Shown: piece after piece, positions 23,947 to 32,772 of the stretch | How the letters are laid out: every line of letters starts with the position of its first letter | Numbering within the stretch: position 1 is the stretch's first letter | NCBI RefSeq assembly: GCF_900199635.1 | Contig: NZ_LT962687.1 | Location: 2,604,541 to 2,668,540, forward strand | Direction of reading: 5' to 3' | Source of the DNA: Anaerotruncus massiliensis (ex Togo et al. 2026) | GTDB taxonomy: Bacteria > Bacillota > Clostridia > Oscillospirales > Ruminococcaceae | Length of the DNA: 64,000 nucleotides | Made by a program: the position numbers and the translations under genes | Notes under the pieces: generated by a model | What the model saw: the letters and a program-made list of their open reading frames with translations, nothing else | Told to the model about the DNA's origin: nothing | Database searches by the model: none

Positions 23947-26271
23947 CTACCGGCCCTGGTTCATCCTGCGGTAATCGCCGGGGGTCACCCCCGTGGCGTC
24001 CTTGAAGACCTTGATGAAATAGTTGATGTTGGAGTAGCCGAGCCGTTCGCAGACCTCCTTGATTTTGAGGTTGCTCCCCGTGAGCAGCTCCTTCGCCTTT
24101 TCCACCCGCATCCCGGTCAGATAGTCCATGAACTTGACGCCCGTCTCCTTTTTGAAAATCCGGCTGACGTAGGCGGGGTTGAGGTTGAGCTGCTGCGCGA
24201 CCGATTCCAGCGTGGTGTTCTGGCTGCAGTCCGCGCGGATGATCGCCAGGACCTGTTCCACACGCGCGTCGCTTTTTTTGGTGGCGAGGGTGCCCAGGCA
24301 GTCGGCCGTGGCCGTGAGCACCCCGTCGAACCACTTGAGCGCCGCGCCGATCCCGTCGAGCCGGAGCAGCTCGTCGTAAAGGTTCCGGGTGTCCCCGTAC
24401 ACCCTGCCGGGCGGCACGCCCGCCGCGTTGACGAGCTTGACGACGCTGGTGAGCACGTCCATGTAAAGGCTTTGCACCTGCCGGTATTCGAGCGGGTCGT
24501 TCTCCTGCATGAGCTCCTTGAGCAGCTCCCGGAAGGCCCGGCAGGCCTTCTCCCCCTCCCCCGACTGGAGCGCGTCGAGGATCTTGTCGATGCGGTCCTG
24601 GCTGTAGCGGAGGACCCCCTTTTCTCCGGCGGGCGCGTCCGCGAAGAGCACGCCGTCCTCATCCGAGAGTTCCCGGCGCAGCAGGGCGCGTTCTGCCTCC
24701 AGATAGGCCCGGCGCAGCTCTCCCACCTCGCCGATCTGTCCGCTGAGCACGACGGTGCAGGGGATCTGCGCCGCGCGCGCCAGCTCCCGGCGCATCCCCT
24801 CGAGCTTGTCCATCAGCTGCGCGGTATCGCCCTCCGCCGCGTTGAGCAGCGCGACCACCTTTCCGTCCTCCATCTCCGCCAGTTCAAACGGGTAGGGGCG
24901 GAGATTGTCCAGCAGGTAGCTGAGCAGCAGGTCCTTTTTGATGCTCAGCGGGCCGAACCGGTCCCCCTCCTCCAGCGCGTCGTAGGAAAAGAGCACGATC
25001 CGCAGGCTGCGGTCGTCCAGCCCGATGTTCAGCAGCTTGAACTGCCGCCGCACCTCCTCCTCCGAGTAGTCGTTGCGGCGCAGCAGGGAGATCAAAAAAC
25101 GCCGCCGGTGCACCGGCAGACTGTTCTGCAGGCGTTCGACAAGGTCCATCTCATTCATCTTGAGTTCCTCAAAGACGCCGGCCAGCCCGTCGAATTCGTT
25201 TTTCCAACCCGATTTCCGGGGGCTTTCCCCCACGATCTCCATCAGCCTCTCGATGGGGGAATACAGCCTGCGGGAGGCGACCGCCGCCGCCAGGATCACG
25301 CAGGCCGTCACTCCCGCGAGGCTCAGCAGGAACACCATCTGCAGCGCCTCGACCCCCTGGTAGAGCTGCTGGACGTCCGAGACCATGACAAAGTTCCAGC
25401 CGAGCTTGTCCGACTCGAGATAGCTCAGCAGGTAGCGTTTCCTGCCCAGCTTTCCCGAATCCCAGTGGTACTGCCCGTCCCTGAACGCGTCGACGCGCTC
25501 CCTTTGGATCAGCTGCTGCAGTTCCGGATACCGGTAGTCCTTCAGCAGGAGCTCCCCCTCCCCCGAATAGGCGAAGAGGCTGTCGGTCCCCTTCCGCTCG
25601 ATCTTCAGCACGATCTGGTCGTAGAACTTGCGCGCGTCGATGTTGACCGCCATGAGGTTCATCTCGTTGTAGTAGGAGCGGAAAACGAGCGTGATCACCT
25701 GCTGGTTTCCCTTATAGGGAAAATCGACCGTCCGCGTGTCCATGACCGCCGGGGAGATGAAGGCCTGGTCCGCGTAGCCGAACCACTCCTTGTCGAAGAA
25801 ATCCGCCATGCCGTACTGCAGGCCCGCCGACGAGTAGACAAGCCCCTTGCCCGAATCGCAGAAGTAGATCGAGTCGATAAAGGCGTTCGTCAGTTCAAAG
25901 CTCCGGAGCTGTTCAAGCATCCGCGCCTTTGCCTCGAGGTAGCGGGCGGTCCCCCGGAGGTTTTCCCCGACCTCGAGGGAGGAGATCAGCTCCTCCATGC
26001 CCTTGCCGTCGGTAAACGTCTCAAAGGTTTTGAAGGAGGAGTCGAGGATCGTCTGCCTTCCGCTGTCCTCGATCTGGCTGAAGACCACCTCCATCGCGTT
26101 GAGGGTCTGGCCCAGATAGTTCTGGCTGAACAGCGCCATCTGCCGGGACATGTTCTGCCGGGCGTTCCCAAAGAGGATCGCCCCGAGCACCAGCGGCGGG
26201 ATGGTTGCGATCACGAGCAGGCAGCAGGTCAGCCGGACGAAATACCGGCCTCCCGCGCGCGGCAGTTTCAT
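23947..26271 (-). CDS. Membrane-bound AraC-family regulator with extracellular sensor (YtdP/YesS-like)
   Basis: A 774-residue one-component regulator: membrane helix about residues 10-30 (FVRLTCCLLVIATIPPLVLG), an extracellular Cache-like sensing region to about 295, a second helix about 300-320 (VFLLSLAGVTACVILAAAVA), a central cytoplasmic region, and two AraC helix-turn-helix motifs at the C-terminus (ESVAQQLNLNPAYVSRIFKK and VCERLGYSNINYFIKVFKDA). This family typically activates LplABC-type transport operons next to it, here the downstream importer and sialidase. The ATG at 26271 is preferred over GTG 26280 because AAGGGG lies at proper distance. It lies 28 bases after the GntR/LacI gene, so both are probably one transcript. 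Confidence 0.88.
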   Translation of the reverse strand: MKLPRAGGRYFVRLTCCLLVIATIPPLVLGAILFGNARQNMSRQMALFSQNYLGQTLNAMEVVFSQIEDSGRQTILDSSFKTFETFTDGKGMEELISSLEVGENLRGTARYLEAKARMLEQLRSFELTNAFIDSIYFCDSGKGLVYSSAGLQYGMADFFDKEWFGYADQAFISPAVMDTRTVDFPYKGNQQVITLVFRSYYNEMNLMAVNIDARKFYDQIVLKIERKGTDSLFAYSGEGELLLKDYRYPELQQLIQRERVDAFRDGQYHWDSGKLGRKRYLLSYLESDKLGWNFVMVSDVQQLYQGVEALQMVFLLSLAGVTACVILAAAVASRRLYSPIERLMEIVGESPRKSGWKNEFDGLAGVFEELKMNEMDLVERLQNSLPVHRRRFLISLLRRNDYSEEEVRRQFKLLNIGLDDRSLRIVLFSYDALEEGDRFGPLSIKKDLLLSYLLDNLRPYPFELAEMEDGKVVALLNAAEGDTAQLMDKLEGMRRELARAAQIPCTVVLSGQIGEVGELRRAYLEAERALLRRELSDEDGVLFADAPAGEKGVLRYSQDRIDKILDALQSGEGEKACRAFRELLKELMQENDPLEYRQVQSLYMDVLTSVVKLVNAAGVPPGRVYGDTRNLYDELLRLDGIGAALKWFDGVLTATADCLGTLATKKSDARVEQVLAIIRADCSQNTTLESVAQQLNLNPAYVSRIFKKETGVKFMDYLTGMRVEKAKELLTGSNLKIKEVCERLGYSNINYFIKVFKDATGVTPGDYRRMNQGR

Positions 26272-26299
26272 ACTCCACACACCCCTTCCGTTTTCCGTT

Positions 26300-27364
26300 T
26301 CACCCGGGCGTACTCTCCCGGACGATCAGGGAGGGCTCGACCACCACCGACCGCCGCCGGGCGGATTCGTCCCCCTCCGTCATGGCACAGATGAGCTCCG
26401 CCGCCCGCCGCCCGACCTCGTATGTCCGGAAGTCCACCGTCGTCAGCTTGGGGCGGAAGCTCTCGCAGAGGGGCGTGTTGTCGTATCCGACCACCGCGAG
26501 CTCCCGCCCGACCTTCCGGCCCAGCCGGGCGGCGGCGTCGTAGACGACGCAGGCGGCCGCATCGTTGAAGCAGAAAACCCCGTCCGCCCGGCGCTGCAGC
26601 AGGCGGGTCACCGCCCTTAACGCGTTCTCGGGTTCGCCGGGCGCGCAGGCGAAGCTCACCAGCGACGGGTCCTGCTCCAGCCCGTTCTCCGCGAGCGCCG
26701 CCAGATAGCCCTGGTACCGCTCGGCCGAGGTCTGGTAGATGGGCGGGGAGACATAGGCGATCCGCCGCCGCCCCGTGCGCACGAGGTGGCGCACCGCCAG
26801 CTTTCCTCCGAGGAAATTGTCCGACTTGACGACCGGCGCCTGGATGCCGGGGACCTCCCGGTTGCAGAGCACCAGCGGCACCCTCCGTTCGAGGATCCGC
26901 ATGAGCGGGCGCAGGTCCGTGCCCTCGTAGACCGCGGGGATCAGGATGATGCCGTCCGTCCCGCCCTCCAAAAACCGCTCGAGGCAGGCGGTCTGCCGCC
27001 GCACGCTGTTGTCGGTGTTGCTGAGGATCACGTCGATCCCCCGGTCGCCCGCCGCGTCCTGGATCCCGCGGATGATCCCCGGATAGGTGTCGTGCTGAAT
27101 GTCGGGGATGACCACCGCCCACCTGCGCCCGCCCTCCGCATGGTGCGCGGCGGGCAGCCGTCCCGTCGTATAGGTGCCGCTTTTGTCGCGGGCGTAGAGC
27201 AGGCCCTCGCCGATCAGCTCGGAGACCGCGCGCTCGATCGTGGTGCGGTTGACCCCGAAGCGCTCCGCCAGCGCCGCGCGGGAGGGCAGTCTCTGCCCGG
27301 GCGGAGAGCCGGCGAGCTCCTCTATGAGCAGTTCCTTGACATGGTCGTACAGCCGTCTCTCCAT
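26300..27364 (-). CDS. GntR-type DNA-binding domain fused to LacI-type sensor
   Basis: A 354-residue repressor of the AraR architecture: winged helix-turn-helix at residues 1-70 (LPSRAALAERFGVNRTTIER) and a periplasmic-binding-protein-like sensor from about residue 80 (WAVVIPDIQHDTYPGIIRGI; DGIILIPAVYEG; FCFNDAAACVVYDAA; LAVVGYDNTPLCESFRPKLT). The effector would be a sugar. It has a GAGGGGG ribosome site and a perfect palindrome 21 bases upstream of its start, suggesting autoregulation. It probably keeps the sialic-acid regulator pair off until the inducer is present. Confidence 0.9.
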   Translation of the reverse strand: MERRLYDHVKELLIEELAGSPPGQRLPSRAALAERFGVNRTTIERAVSELIGEGLLYARDKSGTYTTGRLPAAHHAEGGRRWAVVIPDIQHDTYPGIIRGIQDAAGDRGIDVILSNTDNSVRRQTACLERFLEGGTDGIILIPAVYEGTDLRPLMRILERRVPLVLCNREVPGIQAPVVKSDNFLGGKLAVRHLVRTGRRRIAYVSPPIYQTSAERYQGYLAALAENGLEQDPSLVSFACAPGEPENALRAVTRLLQRRADGVFCFNDAAACVVYDAAARLGRKVGRELAVVGYDNTPLCESFRPKLTTVDFRTYEVGRRAAELICAMTEGDESARRRSVVVEPSLIVRESTPG

Positions 27365-27384
27365 GATCTGTCCCCCTCAATAAC

Positions 27385-27401
27385 ATCTAGACGGTCTAGA
27401 T
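27385..27401. promoter_or_regulatory. Perfect 17-bp palindromic operator
   Basis: ATCTAGACGGTCTAGAT: two 8-base arms with one central base, just upstream of the GntR/LacI gene in a GC-rich genome where such AT-rich symmetry is unexpected. Most simply it is the binding site of that protein. Confidence 0.75.
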
Positions 27402-27501
27402 TTAAGAAAAGTCTACCATCCTTCCCGCGCGCCTGTCAATCCATCCGCGAACCGGTTTGTGGCATCTCACAATCCCGCGGGGCCGCTTTTGTGGGGAAAC
27501 G

Positions 27502-27534
27502 AAAAAAGGAGGCCGCCGGGCGGCCTCCTTTTTT
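27502..27534. terminator. Bidirectional terminator overlapping the DUF1638 stop
   Basis: AAAAAAGGAGGCCG pairs with CGGCCTCCTTTTTT; the T-run includes the stop codon of the minus-strand gene. Confidence 0.85.
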
Positions 27535-28267
27535 ATTCCGCTTTTACGATGTCCTCCCGCCAGCTCGGCGCGACCGCCCTCCCGGGCGGGCAGAGGAGGA
27601 ACCGCGTTTCGTCCCACGCCCCCGCGAGCAGCGCGTCGAGCAGCCCGGCTCCCCCGGGGACCGCCTCGAACCGCCACCCGTATTCTACGGCCGCCTCCCG
27701 CGCGCGGCGGGCGTGCGCCGGGCTCGGGCAGGCGGGCGGATCGATGTAGATGCAGGTGTCATAGGCCGAGATCCACGCGTTCTCCTGCTCGAGCAGCCAC
27801 GCGGCGTTGTCGGCGCCGTAGCGTTCGGCATACTCCCGCAGCTTCGCGTCGTACCAGGTGCGGGAGGGGGTCTTCGCAAAGTCGAGCCAGCCGGGCGTGT
27901 ACCAGTAGATGCCGCCCCGGCTGTGGAAGTAGTCGAGGTAGCGCCGCTGGGAGCCGAGCAGGACCCCGATGCAGTCGTCGGTGCGGGGCAGCACAAGGGG
28001 CAGCCTCCCGGCGCGCACCCCCGCAAGCCCGCCGCCGCACAGCCCGTAGCAGAGCACAATCGCGTCGAGCCGCCCATCGGGCGGAGCCTGCGCGTCGGCG
28101 CGCTCGATCTCCGCGAGGGTTTCCGTAAGGCGGCGGCGCAGCTCATCGGGCGTGTCGTGCAGCCCCTGGGGAAGCCAGTGCGTCTCCACGGCGCTGCGGC
28201 TCTTTTCGGAAGCGGCGGTGAGCTCTCGGCGGAACACCTCGCAGGCGACCGCCGCCAGCCGCATCAT
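27533..28267 (-). CDS. DUF1638 protein
   Basis: A 244-residue soluble protein recognised as DUF1638 from IVLCYGLCGGGLAGVRAGRL, PLVLPRTDDCIGVLLGSQ, YLDYFHSRGGIYWYTPGWLD and the late AYDTCIYIDPP. Conserved Cys in the first and second motifs suggest a metal or corrinoid-linked role; members often accompany corrinoid methyltransferase genes, but none are present here. Its ATG overlaps the stop of the upstream Na+ symporter gene (ATGA), so the two are coupled. Biochemical function is unknown. Confidence 0.85.
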   Translation of the reverse strand: MMRLAAVACEVFRRELTAASEKSRSAVETHWLPQGLHDTPDELRRRLTETLAEIERADAQAPPDGRLDAIVLCYGLCGGGLAGVRAGRLPLVLPRTDDCIGVLLGSQRRYLDYFHSRGGIYWYTPGWLDFAKTPSRTWYDAKLREYAERYGADNAAWLLEQENAWISAYDTCIYIDPPACPSPAHARRAREAAVEYGWRFEAVPGGAGLLDALLAGAWDETRFLLCPPGRAVAPSWREDIVKAE

Positions 28268-29589
28268 CCGATGCCACCGTAGGCGACGCCGAGCACCACC
28301 ACGGCGGCGGCGAGGAAGACGTAGACGTATTTGGCGAGGAAGTCGAAGCCGCGCACGAGCGGTTTTTTCCTGCCGGTGGTCAGCTCCTTTTTGATGGCGG
28401 GCAGGCCGAGCACCCAGTAGATCATCACCGCGCCGAGCACCGCGCCGACCGGCACGATATAGATCGTGATCACGTCCATCCAGCTACCGGTGTAGGGCTC
28501 GTACTCGATGAAGAGGCCGACCGCGAAGACAACCGCGCCGGTCAGCAGCACGGCCGGGGTGCGTCCGAGCCCAAACTGCCGCTGGACCGCCTCGGAGCAG
28601 ACCTCCAGCATGTTGATGAGGGAGGTGACCCCGGCAAAGAGCACCGACAGGAAGAAGAGCACCGCGAAAAGCCGCCCGGCGGGCATCTGCGCGAAGACCT
28701 TTGGCAGTGTGATGAAGATGAGGGGCGGGCCCGCCTGCGGGTCGAGGCCGAAGGCGAAGACCGCCGGGATGACCGCCATGCCCGCGACGAGCGCGGCGGC
28801 GGTGTCGAGCAGGGCGGTGAGCGCCGAGGCATGGGGGATATCCTCCGTTTTGGAGAGGTAGCTCCCGTAGATGATCATCCCCGAGCCGGTGATCGACAGG
28901 GAGAAGAACGCCTGTCCCATCGCCATGACCCAGGTGGTGGGATTGAGAAGCGCCTCCCACTGGGGGATGAAGAGGTATTTGTAGCCCTCCGACGCGCCGT
29001 CCAAAAAGCCGACGCGCACGGCGATCACGATGAAGAGGAGGAAGAAGGCGGGCATCATGACCTTGTTGACCTTTTCGATCCCCTTGATGATGCCGCTGAC
29101 GAGGAAGAGCACGGTCAGCAGCACGACCGCCAGATGCCACGGCACGCTGCCGAACCGTCCGGTCGCCTGCGAAAAATAGGCGTCCGACGCGGTGGAGAAG
29201 AGCTCTCCGGTGGCCGCGCCCGCCATCGAGCGCAGCACCCAGCCGACGATGACCGCGTAGCCGATGGCGATGCCGAGCGACCCGAGCAGCGGGAACGCGC
29301 CGAGCAGCCTGCCGCCCCGTTTGCCGCGCGAACGCATCGCGTAGTCGTAGGAGCCGACCGGGCCGGTCCCGGTGAGCCGTCCGAGCGCGAACTCGCCCGA
29401 CAGCCCCACAAGGCCGAAGAGCGCCACAAAGAGGAAATAGGGGATCAGAAACGCCGCGCCGCCGTATTTCCCCAACCGGTAGGGGAACATCCAGATGTTC
29501 CCCATGCCGATCGCCGAGCCGACCGACGCCAGGATGAACCCCAGACGGGTGCCAAAGGTGCCGTTCGGATTTTTGTTTGGTGCATCCAT
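28264..29589 (-). CDS. Sodium-dependent symporter of the SNF/NSS family
   Basis: A 441-residue, roughly 11-12-helix Na+-coupled importer of amino acids or amines. The signature helix TRLGFILASVGSAIGMGNIW with the unwound Gly-rich sodium site, then FPYRLGKYGGAAFLIPYFLF, and QAFFSLSITGSGMIIYGSYL in helix 6 are plain. The start at 29589 (MDAPNKNPNG) has GGAGGG six bases ahead. It is coupled to the DUF1638 gene, an unusual partner. Substrate unknown. Confidence 0.93.
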   Translation of the reverse strand: MDAPNKNPNGTFGTRLGFILASVGSAIGMGNIWMFPYRLGKYGGAAFLIPYFLFVALFGLVGLSGEFALGRLTGTGPVGSYDYAMRSRGKRGGRLLGAFPLLGSLGIAIGYAVIVGWVLRSMAGAATGELFSTASDAYFSQATGRFGSVPWHLAVVLLTVLFLVSGIIKGIEKVNKVMMPAFFLLFIVIAVRVGFLDGASEGYKYLFIPQWEALLNPTTWVMAMGQAFFSLSITGSGMIIYGSYLSKTEDIPHASALTALLDTAAALVAGMAVIPAVFAFGLDPQAGPPLIFITLPKVFAQMPAGRLFAVLFFLSVLFAGVTSLINMLEVCSEAVQRQFGLGRTPAVLLTGAVVFAVGLFIEYEPYTGSWMDVITIYIVPVGAVLGAVMIYWVLGLPAIKKELTTGRKKPLVRGFDFLAKYVYVFLAAAVVVLGVAYGGIG

Positions 29590-29633
29590 CTCATACCCTC
29601 CGATCATTCTGTTTTTCCCCGGGCGGGACAGAA

Positions 29634-29664
29634 AAAACCGCGGCAGGGGTCCTGCCGCGGTTTT
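29634..29664. terminator. Bidirectional terminator after pduL
   Basis: AAAACCGCGGCAGG pairs with CCTGCCGCGGTTTT around GGT. Confidence 0.88.
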
Positions 29665-29677
29665 CGGCTGCGAAATC

Positions 29678-30250
29678 TTACTTGACGACCTCGCCCCAGA
29701 CCTCGCCGGAGCAGCCGGCCGCGTTGGCCTCGTCGGTGTCGATGTGCATCGCCGGGCGGAAGCTCGGGCTGACGCGGATGACCACGTCGCCGAAGACGAG
29801 CGCGCGGCCGGGGTTGTCGATCTTGACCGAAACGATCTCCTTGTCCTTGACGCCGATCTTCTCGGCGGTCTCGGGATCGAGGTGGACGTGGCGCTTGGCC
29901 GCGATCACGCCCTGCTTGAGCTCCACCTCGCCGCACGGGCCCACCAGCTTGCAGGGGGCGCTGTTCTCCACGTCGCCCGACTCGCGGACGGGCGGGGTGA
30001 CGCCGAGCGTGCGCGCGTCGGTCAGCGCGATCTCCACCTGGGTGGAGGGGCGGCAGGGGCCGATGATCGACATGTTCAGCGTCTTCTTGGGGCCGACCAC
30101 GTCGACGCGCTCCTCGCAGGCGTACTGTCCCGGCTGGGAGAGCTCTTTCTTATAGTGCAGCTTGGCGCCTTTGCCGAACAGCGTCTCGAGGTCCTCCTCG
30201 GTGACGTGCAGATGGCGCGCCGAAGTCTCAACGATAAATCTTTCAGACAT
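29678..30250 (-). CDS. pduL: Phosphate acyltransferase PduL
   Basis: Converts acyl-CoA (acetyl- or propanoyl-CoA) and phosphate to acyl phosphate. The 190-residue protein has both PduL halves with their metal-binding His motifs: SARHLHVTEEDLETLFGKG and AAKRHVHLDPETAEKIG, plus RVSPSFRPAMHIDTDEANAA. No microcompartment shell genes are near, so it probably serves as a free phosphotransacetylase in fermentation, as in many Clostridia. The start at 30250 (MSERFIVETS) follows GGAGG. It is followed by its own terminator. Confidence 0.92.
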   Translation of the reverse strand: MSERFIVETSARHLHVTEEDLETLFGKGAKLHYKKELSQPGQYACEERVDVVGPKKTLNMSIIGPCRPSTQVEIALTDARTLGVTPPVRESGDVENSAPCKLVGPCGEVELKQGVIAAKRHVHLDPETAEKIGVKDKEIVSVKIDNPGRALVFGDVVIRVSPSFRPAMHIDTDEANAAGCSGEVWGEVVK

Positions 30251-30351
30251 TAACGGTTCCTCCATTTTGTGTAATTTTTTTACCGTATTCATTTTACGCC
30301 CTGCGGCGTTTTTTTTCAAGTAGCTTTGTTGCTGATTTCCGCTTCAATCTG

Positions 30352-30360
30352 TGCTATAAT
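30352..30360 (+). promoter_or_regulatory. Extended -10 promoter of the uracil-DNA glycosylase gene
   Basis: TGCTATAAT provides the TGn extension and a consensus -10 box; the -35 region is weak (TTGCTG with a 20-base spacer), which is acceptable with an extended -10. Confidence 0.65.
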
Positions 30361-30400
30361 AGATACACTTTGCATATTCTGCCGCATGGGAGGGTCCGGA

Positions 30401-30961
30401 ATGTATGAGAACTTCGACGAGCTGCGCGAGGCCGCGCTCGCCTGCCGCAACTGCAAACTCGCCGAGACGCGCCGCAACGTCGTCTTCGGCGCCGGCAACC
30501 CCGCCGCCAAGCTGATGTTTATCGGCGAGGGCCCCGGTGAAAACGAGGACCTCCAGGGGGAGCCGTTCGTCGGGCGGGGCGGGCAGCTGCTCGACCGGAT
30601 GCTTTCCCATGTGGGCCTTTCGCGCGAGCGGGACGTCTACATCGCCAACATGGTCAAATGCCGCCCGCCCAAAAACCGCGACCCCGAGCGCGACGAGCTG
30701 GACGCCTGCATGGGCTGGCTGCGCAGCCAGGTGCGCCTCATCCGCCCCAAAATCATCGTCTGCCTCGGGCGGGTCGCCGGCTGCGCGCTCATCGACCCGG
30801 GCTTTAAGGTCACCCGCCAGCACGGCGAGTTCTTCGAAAAGAACGGCACCGTCATGATGGGCACCTTCCACCCCGCCGCGCTGCTGCGCAATCCCGCCAA
30901 CACCCCCGGCGCTCTCGACGACTTCGTCCGCCTGCGCGAGAAGTACGACGAGCTCACTTAG
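30401..30961 (+). CDS. Family 4 (Fe-S) uracil-DNA glycosylase
   Basis: Removes uracil from DNA. 186 residues with motif FIGEGPGENEDLQGEPFVGR, GRVAGCALIDPG and the late MGTFHPAALLRNP. Four Cys expected for the [4Fe-4S] cluster are present: CRNC near residues 15-18, one in MVKCRPPKNRDP and one in IIVCLGRVAGC. The ATG at 30401 has GGGAGG ahead. It is divergent from pduL. Confidence 0.93.
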   Translation: MYENFDELREAALACRNCKLAETRRNVVFGAGNPAAKLMFIGEGPGENEDLQGEPFVGRGGQLLDRMLSHVGLSRERDVYIANMVKCRPPKNRDPERDELDACMGWLRSQVRLIRPKIIVCLGRVAGCALIDPGFKVTRQHGEFFEKNGTVMMGTFHPAALLRNPANTPGALDDFVRLREKYDELT

Positions 30962-31281
30962 GGAACGAGGGGACGAGGAACGGGGGGACGGGTGGTTTGT
31001 TGATTAAGGGAACTTTCGGGTAAGTTCCCCTGAAATCCCTCAAAGCTTTTGGTTCAGGCGGACCGCCGCCCCCTCCCTCCGCCGCGCCCCGTGGCGGAAA
31101 GAAAAAGGCGGCCGCCCGGAGGGGCGGCCGCGTCTGTATGCAGTTGCCGGGTGGGGGCCCATGGGGGAGGGTCGCTGACCATCCCCCATGAGGCGCGCCG
31201 GACGGGCGTCGACGCGCAGCGTCGAGCAGCCCCGCCCTTCCTGAAATGTACTTTTGGTCGGGAACCAAAAGTACGCGCGCC
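30962..31281. other. Intergenic region with stacked hairpins
   Basis: No gene seen in 320 bases. It holds GGGAACTT/AAGTTCCC at 31008-31029, a GGCGGCCGCCC/GGGGCGGCCGC pairing near 31108-31130, a GGGGGA/TCCCCC pair near 31164-31187, and the perfect 11-bp GTACTTTTGGT/ACCAAAAGTAC at 31248-31274, just after the minus-strand SARP stop. The layout resembles the right part of the 4087-4310 repeat. Confidence 0.5.
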
Positions 31282-32502
31282 TCACATGATGGGATCGAGG
31301 GGCAAAAGCTTGCTGTGGATCTTGACGAGCTTGGAGGGGTGCTCGGCGCGGAAGCGTTTGACGATGCGGTCGAGCACCATCGAGCCGTTCTCAAAGGTGA
31401 CGGTCGGCAGCATGAGCACATACTGGGTCGCGGAGAAGCGCGAGACGATGTCCCCCTTGCGCAGGCTGTTGCGGATCGTCTCGAGAAGCTGCTTCATCGT
31501 CTTGCCCAGCAGCTTGATCTCGGGCACGCCGTCGTGCATGTCGGTGACGGTGAGCAGGCCGATGAAGATCGACTGCCCGGTGCGCGCCGCGCTGCGCGCC
31601 TCGACGCGGTACATATTTTTGAACACCTCATATTCACAGTAATAGGCGCCCTTGACGAGGTTGGACTCGTTGAGATCCTCCTTGATGACCTGCAGGTCGG
31701 TCTCCACGCTGTTGACCGTCTTGCTGATCTCGCGGTAGAGGTTGCGCAGCGGCTCGCTCGGGCTGACCCCCAGCTCGCGGTAGAAGAGGTCGGTGACATA
31801 GTTGTAGTGGGAAAGGGCCTGCTGCTGCTTGCCCTGATGGATCATCGCGTCGATGAGGGTGATGTGCGCGCGCTCCTCGAACTGGTCGATGATAATCGCT
31901 TTCTGGGCGATCGTCTCGATCGACTGGTAATCGCCGCGCTTCTGGAGCAGCTGGCAGGACTCCTGCACGCACTTGAAATAGAGCGCGTGGAAATAGGTGC
32001 TCAGCGGCACCACCCACTCCTCGAAGTGAGAGCTGCTCAGGAAATCCCCCTTGTAAAGGTCGAGCGCCTCCAGGTAGATCCGCAGGCGTTCCTCCTCGGT
32101 CAGGTTCTTGTTGGACGCCTCGCCGTAGAGCCGTTCAAACTCCTCCGCGTCAACCGTGCAGTTGAGGCCCTCGTTCCACGAATAGCACCCGTGCTCGTAG
32201 ACGATGACGTTCTTCGCGAAGGGGACGTTGTTGTTGGCAAAGAGGGTGCGGATGCGGTAGACGAGGTTTTTTAAGGCGTTTGCGGGCTGCTCGCTGTCGT
32301 TTTCCGACCAGAGCACCCGGATGAGCTCCTCGTTGGAGATCGTCTTGTGCCGGTAGGCGATGAGGTATTCCAGAAGACTCCAAACCTGATGGGTCCGCGC
32401 GGAAGAATCGCTGATTGTGACCTCCCCCATCGTGATATTGAAGCCGCCCAGCATCTCAATCTGGATCGGGGAACCGTCGTAGTTCGGTACGCTTTCTGCC
32501 AT
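31282..32502 (-). CDS. SARP/BTAD-type transcriptional activator with degenerate GGDEF-like tail
   Basis: A 406-residue regulator: OmpR-like winged helix at about residues 10-105 (IQIEMLGGFNITMGEVTISD; LIRVLWSENDSEQPANALKN), a bacterial transcriptional activation (BTAD) TPR-like domain to about 255, and a C-terminal region resembling a GGDEF fold in which the signature is replaced by RFSATQYVLML, so cyclase activity is not expected. The start has AAGGAG nine bases ahead. It is divergent from the pseudopilus operon and may control it; that is inference. Confidence 0.85.
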   Translation of the reverse strand: MAESVPNYDGSPIQIEMLGGFNITMGEVTISDSSARTHQVWSLLEYLIAYRHKTISNEELIRVLWSENDSEQPANALKNLVYRIRTLFANNNVPFAKNVIVYEHGCYSWNEGLNCTVDAEEFERLYGEASNKNLTEEERLRIYLEALDLYKGDFLSSSHFEEWVVPLSTYFHALYFKCVQESCQLLQKRGDYQSIETIAQKAIIIDQFEERAHITLIDAMIHQGKQQQALSHYNYVTDLFYRELGVSPSEPLRNLYREISKTVNSVETDLQVIKEDLNESNLVKGAYYCEYEVFKNMYRVEARSAARTGQSIFIGLLTVTDMHDGVPEIKLLGKTMKQLLETIRNSLRKGDIVSRFSATQYVLMLPTVTFENGSMVLDRIVKRFRAEHPSKLVKIHSKLLPLDPIM

Positions 32503-32597
32503 GGATGCTCTCTCCTTATGTCGACATGGAAGGCATCTGCCCATCACGAGGAAATTTCCAGGGACTCCCGGGAATATCCAAGTTTCTCCTGTATTAA

Positions 32598-32626
32598 CTA
32601 TAACAATTTTCTTCAGAAATTACAAT
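32598..32626 (-). promoter_or_regulatory. Promoter of the SARP gene
   Basis: Minus-strand TTGTAA, a 17-base spacer, TATAGT in an AT-rich intergenic stretch. Confidence 0.65.
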
Positions 32627-32633
32627 TAAAACT

Positions 32634-32661
32634 TTTCTTTTGTTCCCCCGTGATGTATAAT
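32634..32661 (+). promoter_or_regulatory. Possible promoter of the pseudopilus operon
   Basis: A consensus TATAAT at 32656-32661 preceded by TG, with only a weak -35 (TTTTCT, 16-base spacer). The poor -35 would fit activation by the divergent SARP protein. Confidence 0.4.
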
Positions 32662-32772
32662 AAGTATCACAATAACTGGAAATTTGTAATATTTTGAAGA
32701 AATGTGACTGATTGCCTGTCATTGCCCGCTCAAAAGCCGTTTTCAAAGCGGGAAGAAAGGAGGCGGGCCGTC

